Part shown: in pieces, positions 7,604 through 10,989 of the stretch
Layout of the letters: each line of letters begins with the position of its first letter
Position numbering within the stretch: the first letter of the stretch is position 1
Assembly: GCA_900551345.1 (NCBI GenBank)
Contig: URVP01000034.1
Location: 1 to 10,989, forward strand
Source of the DNA: an uncultured Eubacteriales bacterium
GTDB lineage: Bacteria > Bacillota > Clostridia > Monoglobales > UMGS1388
DNA: 10,989 nucleotides
Direction of reading: 5' to 3'
Notes under the pieces: generated by a model
What the model was told of the DNA's origin: nothing
Database searches by the model: none
The model's input: the letters and a program-made list of their open reading frames with translations, nothing else
Translations under genes and position numbers: made by a program

Positions 7604-7632
7604 TTGACAAAGGTATAATTTTGATAAACAAT
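7604..7632 (+). promoter_or_regulatory. Possible promoter for the BspA-type LRR gene
   Basis: A perfect -35 TTGACA (7604-7609) lies 17 nt before AACAAT (7627-7632), a 4 of 6 match to the -10 consensus. The predicted start is near 7640 and GGAAGG at 7651-7656 is 8 nt before the ATG at 7665. The good-looking TATAAT at 7614-7619 is only 4 nt from the TTGACA and cannot pair with it as a promoter. There is no visible terminator between the GH127 stop (7584) and here, so some read-through transcription is likely. Confidence 0.4.
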
Positions 7633-7664
7633 CTAGTATATGATAAACATGGAAGGAAAATACA

Positions 7665-8978
7665 ATGAAAAAATTTATGTTATCTTTAACACTGTTATCA
7701 GTGTTAATAGTTTGTGTGTTTGCAGTTTCTGCTAATGCTCAAGAAGTAATAGACGGAAACACATACACAGCGATATGTGACGGTACGGACTGGACATGGG
7801 ATGCCGGTGCAAAAACACTTACATATTCAAAAGGAAATGTTGATGTTGACGGTTCTTCTGTTCCTGATAGCTGGACTCTTACCTTCTCGCTTAGCGGAAG
7901 TAACCTCACATGGACCAGTTACACCGACAACTGCGAAACAACTCTTGACGATGTAATTGTTCCTTCGTTTGTACAGGTTGATGATCAGACTACTTATTCT
8001 GTAGTTGCTTGTAATAAACCTGCTGAAAACAAAAAGACCATACAGTCGGTTAAAATGTATGATGGAATAACCAGTATAGCATGGGCGGCATTTCGTGGAT
8101 GCGGTCAAATGATTTCTTGTGACCTTCCGCAAACTGTAACCCAAATTGATGGTAATGCATTTGCTCAATGTTCCCTTCTTCAAACCATTGTTGTTCCTAA
8201 AAGCGCCAATGAACTTGGGGTAAGCATTTTTTACAGATGTTCTGGTTTAGAAAGTGCGTATATATATTCCGAAGGGTTAACTGAAATTCCTGAAGGTATG
8301 TTTAATGAATGTACAAAACTTAAAGTGCTGGAATATCCTGATACAGTTACATCTCTTGGAAAGTCAGCTTTCGGTAAAACTACATTTGAAAAATTTGATT
8401 TTACAGGTATAACAAGCATTGGCGATTCATGCTTCCAGTGGTCATCAACTGCCGGATTTGTAATTCCTGAAACTGTTACTAATATAGGCAATTACGCTTT
8501 TCAGTCTAATTCGGTTAAATATTTTGTTTTTGAAGGAAAGAATGCTCCGCAAATGGGAACGAACTAAGGCATTCGTGATAAAGCGAATGGATTTGTATAT
8601 GTGCCTGCAAACTCAACAGGATATGAAGATGCTTTCGCAGCCAGCTTCAACTCTTCAAGAATGACATTAAAATATTACGGAGTGCGTATTGATGCTGTTA
8701 CTGCTAATGAAACAGGTTATACGGTATCATACACATATAATGATTTAGGTTATATTACAGATAATACAGACATCACTTATCAGAATGATAAATTGATAAT
8801 AGCTCTGTATGATGCTGATGATATGTTGGTTAAGGTTGCTACTGTTTCTCCTTCCGAAACAACAGTTGATATTAACACTGATAAGGCAATAAGCTATGCA
8901 AAGATATTTGCACTTGATTCAATAGATTCATTAAAACCTCTTTATGAGTCTTACACAATGCAATATACAGCCGAATAA
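7665..8978 (+). pseudogene. Secreted BspA-type leucine-rich repeat protein gene interrupted by an in-frame TAA
   Basis: The frame from ATG 7665 to TAA 8976-8978 has 437 codons, but codon 301 (8565-8567) is TAA. The signal peptide (residues 1-25, MKKFMLSLTLLSVLIVCVFA..., cleavage after ANA) leads into a beta-rich N-terminal region (to about 120). Several TpLRR/BspA-type repeats follow (about 125-300): units such as ITSIAWAAFRGCGQ, VTQIDGNAFAQC, LTEIPEGMFNEC and VTNIGNYAFQSN. After the stop the same frame continues with GIRDKANGFVYVPANSTGY, the usual end of such repeat blocks, then a C-terminal module (about 340-437) like that of the protein at 3436-5289. There is no ribosome site to restart translation after the stop. 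The truncated 300-residue product could still be exported and fold as an LRR solenoid, so it may be a shortened gene, not a dead one. BspA-type LRR proteins are cell-surface or secreted adhesin-like proteins; the ligand is unknown. Confidence 0.78.
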
Positions 8979-8994
8979 AATCTTAGGTGTAAAT

Positions 8995-9036
8995 AAAAAA
9001 ACCGTGAAGGTCAATATTGACTTTCACGGTTTTTTA
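8995..9036. terminator. Bidirectional Rho-independent terminator between convergent genes
   Basis: A 13-bp stem (9001-9013 with 9018-9030, one G-T pair, 4-nt loop) is flanked by six A on the left (8995-9000) and six T on the right (9031-9036). It therefore works as an intrinsic terminator on either strand, serving the LRR gene on the plus strand and polyphosphate kinase on the minus strand. Confidence 0.92.
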
Positions 9037-9078
9037 TAATATGAAAAGGTGTGTAACATATAGCTTACATACGATAAA

Positions 9079-10989
9079 TTATTTTCTTTTATTTGTCAAA
9101 AACTTGAATACATCGGCAAATATATGTTGCTTTTTCGGAGCGAAGTTCATTTGATGCAAGGTATTATCCATAAAATCTTGCTGACTGTCGCAAAGTGCCA
9201 AATGGTCCTCTTTTTTTCTTTCATATGAACCGTCAGGTTGTATAAAACTTGCTTTTGCTGTATCCGCAAGCTGAATAGACAAAATACATGATAGTGCGTT
9301 TTTGATAGATTTGTCATAAATGGGACATGCAATTTCAACTCTGTGGCAAAGATTTCTTGTCATCAAATCGGCAGATGATATGTAAAACTTTGCATCATCA
9401 TTTTTTCCGAAACAATAAATCCTTGCATGCTCTAAGTACCTGCCTACGATGCTTGTTACCGATATATTGTCCGTTTGCCTTTTTATCCCCGGGCGTATGC
9501 AGCATATACCCCGAACAATCATTTCTACGGTAACTCCTGCTTTTGACGCCTGTGCCAGCTTGTCTATAATATCACGCTCACTTACTGAATTTACTTTGAT
9601 GCAAATATATCCATCTTTCCCTTTGGCTATTTCTTCGTCAATAAGTTTACTGATTTTGTCTTTCATTCCAAACGGTGCAACAAGCAAGTCAGTGTATTTA
9701 CCGTCAAGATTTCCCATAAGCATATTACGGAAAAATTCTGTGCCGTCTGCACCGATTTTATCATTGGCGGTCATTATGCTTATATCTGTATACATTGCGT
9801 TTGTTTTTTCGTTATAATTGCCGGTACCGATTTGCGTAATATACCTATACTTTTCCTTGCCTTTTAAAGTTATAAGGCATATTTTACTGTGGCATTTATA
9901 ATTTTCTATTCCGTAAATAACTTTACAACCCGCTTCTTCCAGCATTTTTGACCATGCAATATTATTTTCTTCGTCAAAACGAGCACGGAGTTCCATCATT
10001 GCGATTACTTCTTTTCCGTTTTCTGCAGCACGGCATAATGCTCTTACTATTTTAGAAGAAGATGCAAGGCGATAAATAGTTATTTTGATGGATACAACAT
10101 CTTTTCTGTCAGCGGCCTCATTTAAAAGTTTTATAAAGGGATCAACCGAATCAAATGGAAAAAATAAGAAACGATCTTTTTGCCTTATTTGTTCTATCAT
10201 TGAAGAATTCATATCCAAATCCAAAGGTGATTTTGGAGTGTATGGTTCATATGACAGGGGCATACTTACTTTCTCAGGCAGATTTTTTATAAGGTCGAAA
10301 ACATATTTCATGTTCAAAGGGGTTGTGTCCGTATAAATCTGATGGCTTTGAACATGTATTATTTTAACAAGCTGCTTCATAAAATTATCAGAGATTGTGC
10401 TGTTTATTTCCAATCTCATTATATCAAGAAGAGCTCTTTTTTTTAGAAGCTTTTTCACATGAGACCTAAAATCATCTTCTACATCTTCAAATTTTTCCGA
10501 ATCAAATCTTACATCGGCATTTCTTGTAATGGATATAATACATGATTGCTTGTGATTATAATGATTATAGAAAGTAGGGGCCCAGTGCAGAACTACATTT
10601 TCCGTCCTTATAAATCTTCCGCTATCATTTAACATAATAACTTTTGGCAAAACTTCCGGAATCGGAATAAAAGCAATTGATTCTTTGCCGTTTTTGTTGG
10701 TAAGAAGTGACGCTACATATAACAATTTGTTTTGAAAGTGCGGTGTAGGATGTCTGTTGTCTACTATTTGAGGCGATAACACCGGAAGTATGTTGTTTTT
10801 AAAATACTTTTCTATATATTTAATTTCATGGGACTTTAGATCGCTGTATGATACATCTTCTATGCCGTTTTTACGGAGCTGAGAGCATAATGATGTATAG
10901 ATTTTTTCCTTTTGTTTTATAAGACCGGGAATTACATGATAAATATTTGCCAATTGTTCATTGGCATTCAACCCGCTTTTATTATCTAT
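9079..10989 (-). CDS. ppk1: Polyphosphate kinase 1, 5' end outside window
   Basis: PPK1 reversibly transfers the terminal phosphate of ATP to inorganic polyphosphate through a phosphohistidine, supporting phosphate storage and stress responses. The frame is open to the window edge and reads IDNKSGLNANEQLANIY, matching the N-terminal region of PPK1, so the TTG at 10969-10971 is internal and about 60-70 residues are missing. Visible are the N-terminal domain, the head domain ending near YITQIGTGNYNEKTNAMYTD, and both phospholipase-D-like catalytic domains. The two catalytic histidines are present: in KCHSKICL (codon 9889-9891, autophosphorylated His) and LEHARIYCF (codon 9427-9429). They are 154 residues apart, close to the 157 between His435 and His592 of the E. 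coli enzyme. The stop is TAA at 9079-9081. The gene converges on the LRR gene and shares its terminator. No neighbour such as ppx is visible. Confidence 0.94.
   Translation of the reverse strand: MDNKSGLNANEQLANIYHVIPGLIKQKEKIYTSLCSQLRKNGIEDVSYSDLKSHEIKYIEKYFKNNILPVLSPQIVDNRHPTPHFQNKLLYVASLLTNKNGKESIAFIPIPEVLPKVIMLNDSGRFIRTENVVLHWAPTFYNHYNHKQSCIISITRNADVRFDSEKFEDVEDDFRSHVKKLLKKRALLDIMRLEINSTISDNFMKQLVKIIHVQSHQIYTDTTPLNMKYVFDLIKNLPEKVSMPLSYEPYTPKSPLDLDMNSSMIEQIRQKDRFLFFPFDSVDPFIKLLNEAADRKDVVSIKITIYRLASSSKIVRALCRAAENGKEVIAMMELRARFDEENNIAWSKMLEEAGCKVIYGIENYKCHSKICLITLKGKEKYRYITQIGTGNYNEKTNAMYTDISIMTANDKIGADGTEFFRNMLMGNLDGKYTDLLVAPFGMKDKISKLIDEEIAKGKDGYICIKVNSVSERDIIDKLAQASKAGVTVEMIVRGICCIRPGIKRQTDNISVTSIVGRYLEHARIYCFGKNDDAKFYISSADLMTRNLCHRVEIACPIYDKSIKNALSCILSIQLADTAKASFIQPDGSYERKKEDHLALCDSQQDFMDNTLHQMNFAPKKQHIFADVFKFLTNKRK

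Noticed and set aside
7604..7619. TTGACA followed by TATAAT as one promoter
   Set aside because: The spacing is only 4 nt, incompatible with sigma-A recognition; the TTGACA was instead paired with AACAAT at 17 nt.
10969..10971. TTG as the true start of polyphosphate kinase
   Set aside because: The frame stays open to the window edge with residues that fit PPK1 (IDNKSG...), and the conserved N-terminal segment of the family is missing, so the gene begins outside.
1..10989. CRISPR arrays, tRNA/rRNA genes, insertion sequences, attachment sites
   Set aside because: I found no regularly spaced repeats, tRNA cloverleaf, transposase-like reading frame or terminal inverted repeats in the window.

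Overview
The window is AT-rich and gene-dense, with strong Shine-Dalgarno sites and Rho-independent terminators. It has the look of a low-GC, endospore-lineage Clostridia (Firmicutes) genome, probably a gut Oscillospiraceae/Ruminococcus-like organism. The best evidence is a clear sporulation sigma factor SigH, a clostridial-type 2-keto-3-deoxygluconate kinase, an MsmX/UgpC-type sugar-importer ATPase, and secreted proteins carrying InlB B-repeats, discoidin-like domains and BspA-type leucine-rich repeats. The lineage call is inference; no rRNA or other phylogenetic marker gene is present.

Layout. Positions 1-908: the 3' part of a carbohydrate ABC-transporter ATPase, ending in a strong terminator (922-956). 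1007-2029: KDG kinase. 2096-2731: sigH, with a TTG start. 2918-3196: a small protein with two zinc ribbons, then a terminator (3233-3273). 3436-5289: a secreted protein of alternating InlB repeats and discoidin-like domains, behind a near-consensus sigma-A promoter. 5575-7584: a GH127 (DUF1680) beta-L-arabinofuranosidase gene interrupted by an in-frame TGA at codon 74. 7665-8978: a secreted BspA-type LRR protein gene interrupted by an in-frame TAA at codon 301. 8995-9036: a bidirectional terminator shared with the convergent gene. 9079-10989, minus strand: polyphosphate kinase, whose 5' end lies beyond the window.

How they fit together. The importer ATPase, KDG kinase, cytoplasmic GH127 and two exported proteins with binding-type domains are consistent with use of plant cell-wall oligosaccharides (arabinose- or uronate-containing), but they are separate transcription units and the link is inference. 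SigH and polyphosphate kinase are housekeeping or stationary-phase functions.

The most notable signal is that two consecutive genes each carry exactly one in-frame stop, while the reading frame and recognisable homology continue on both sides. The stops differ (TGA, TAA) and TGG is used for Trp throughout, so a variant genetic code is not supported; recent nonsense mutation, strain polymorphism or consensus error fits better. A second observation is that the two exported proteins end in a similar C-terminal module, suggesting a shared extracellular function.
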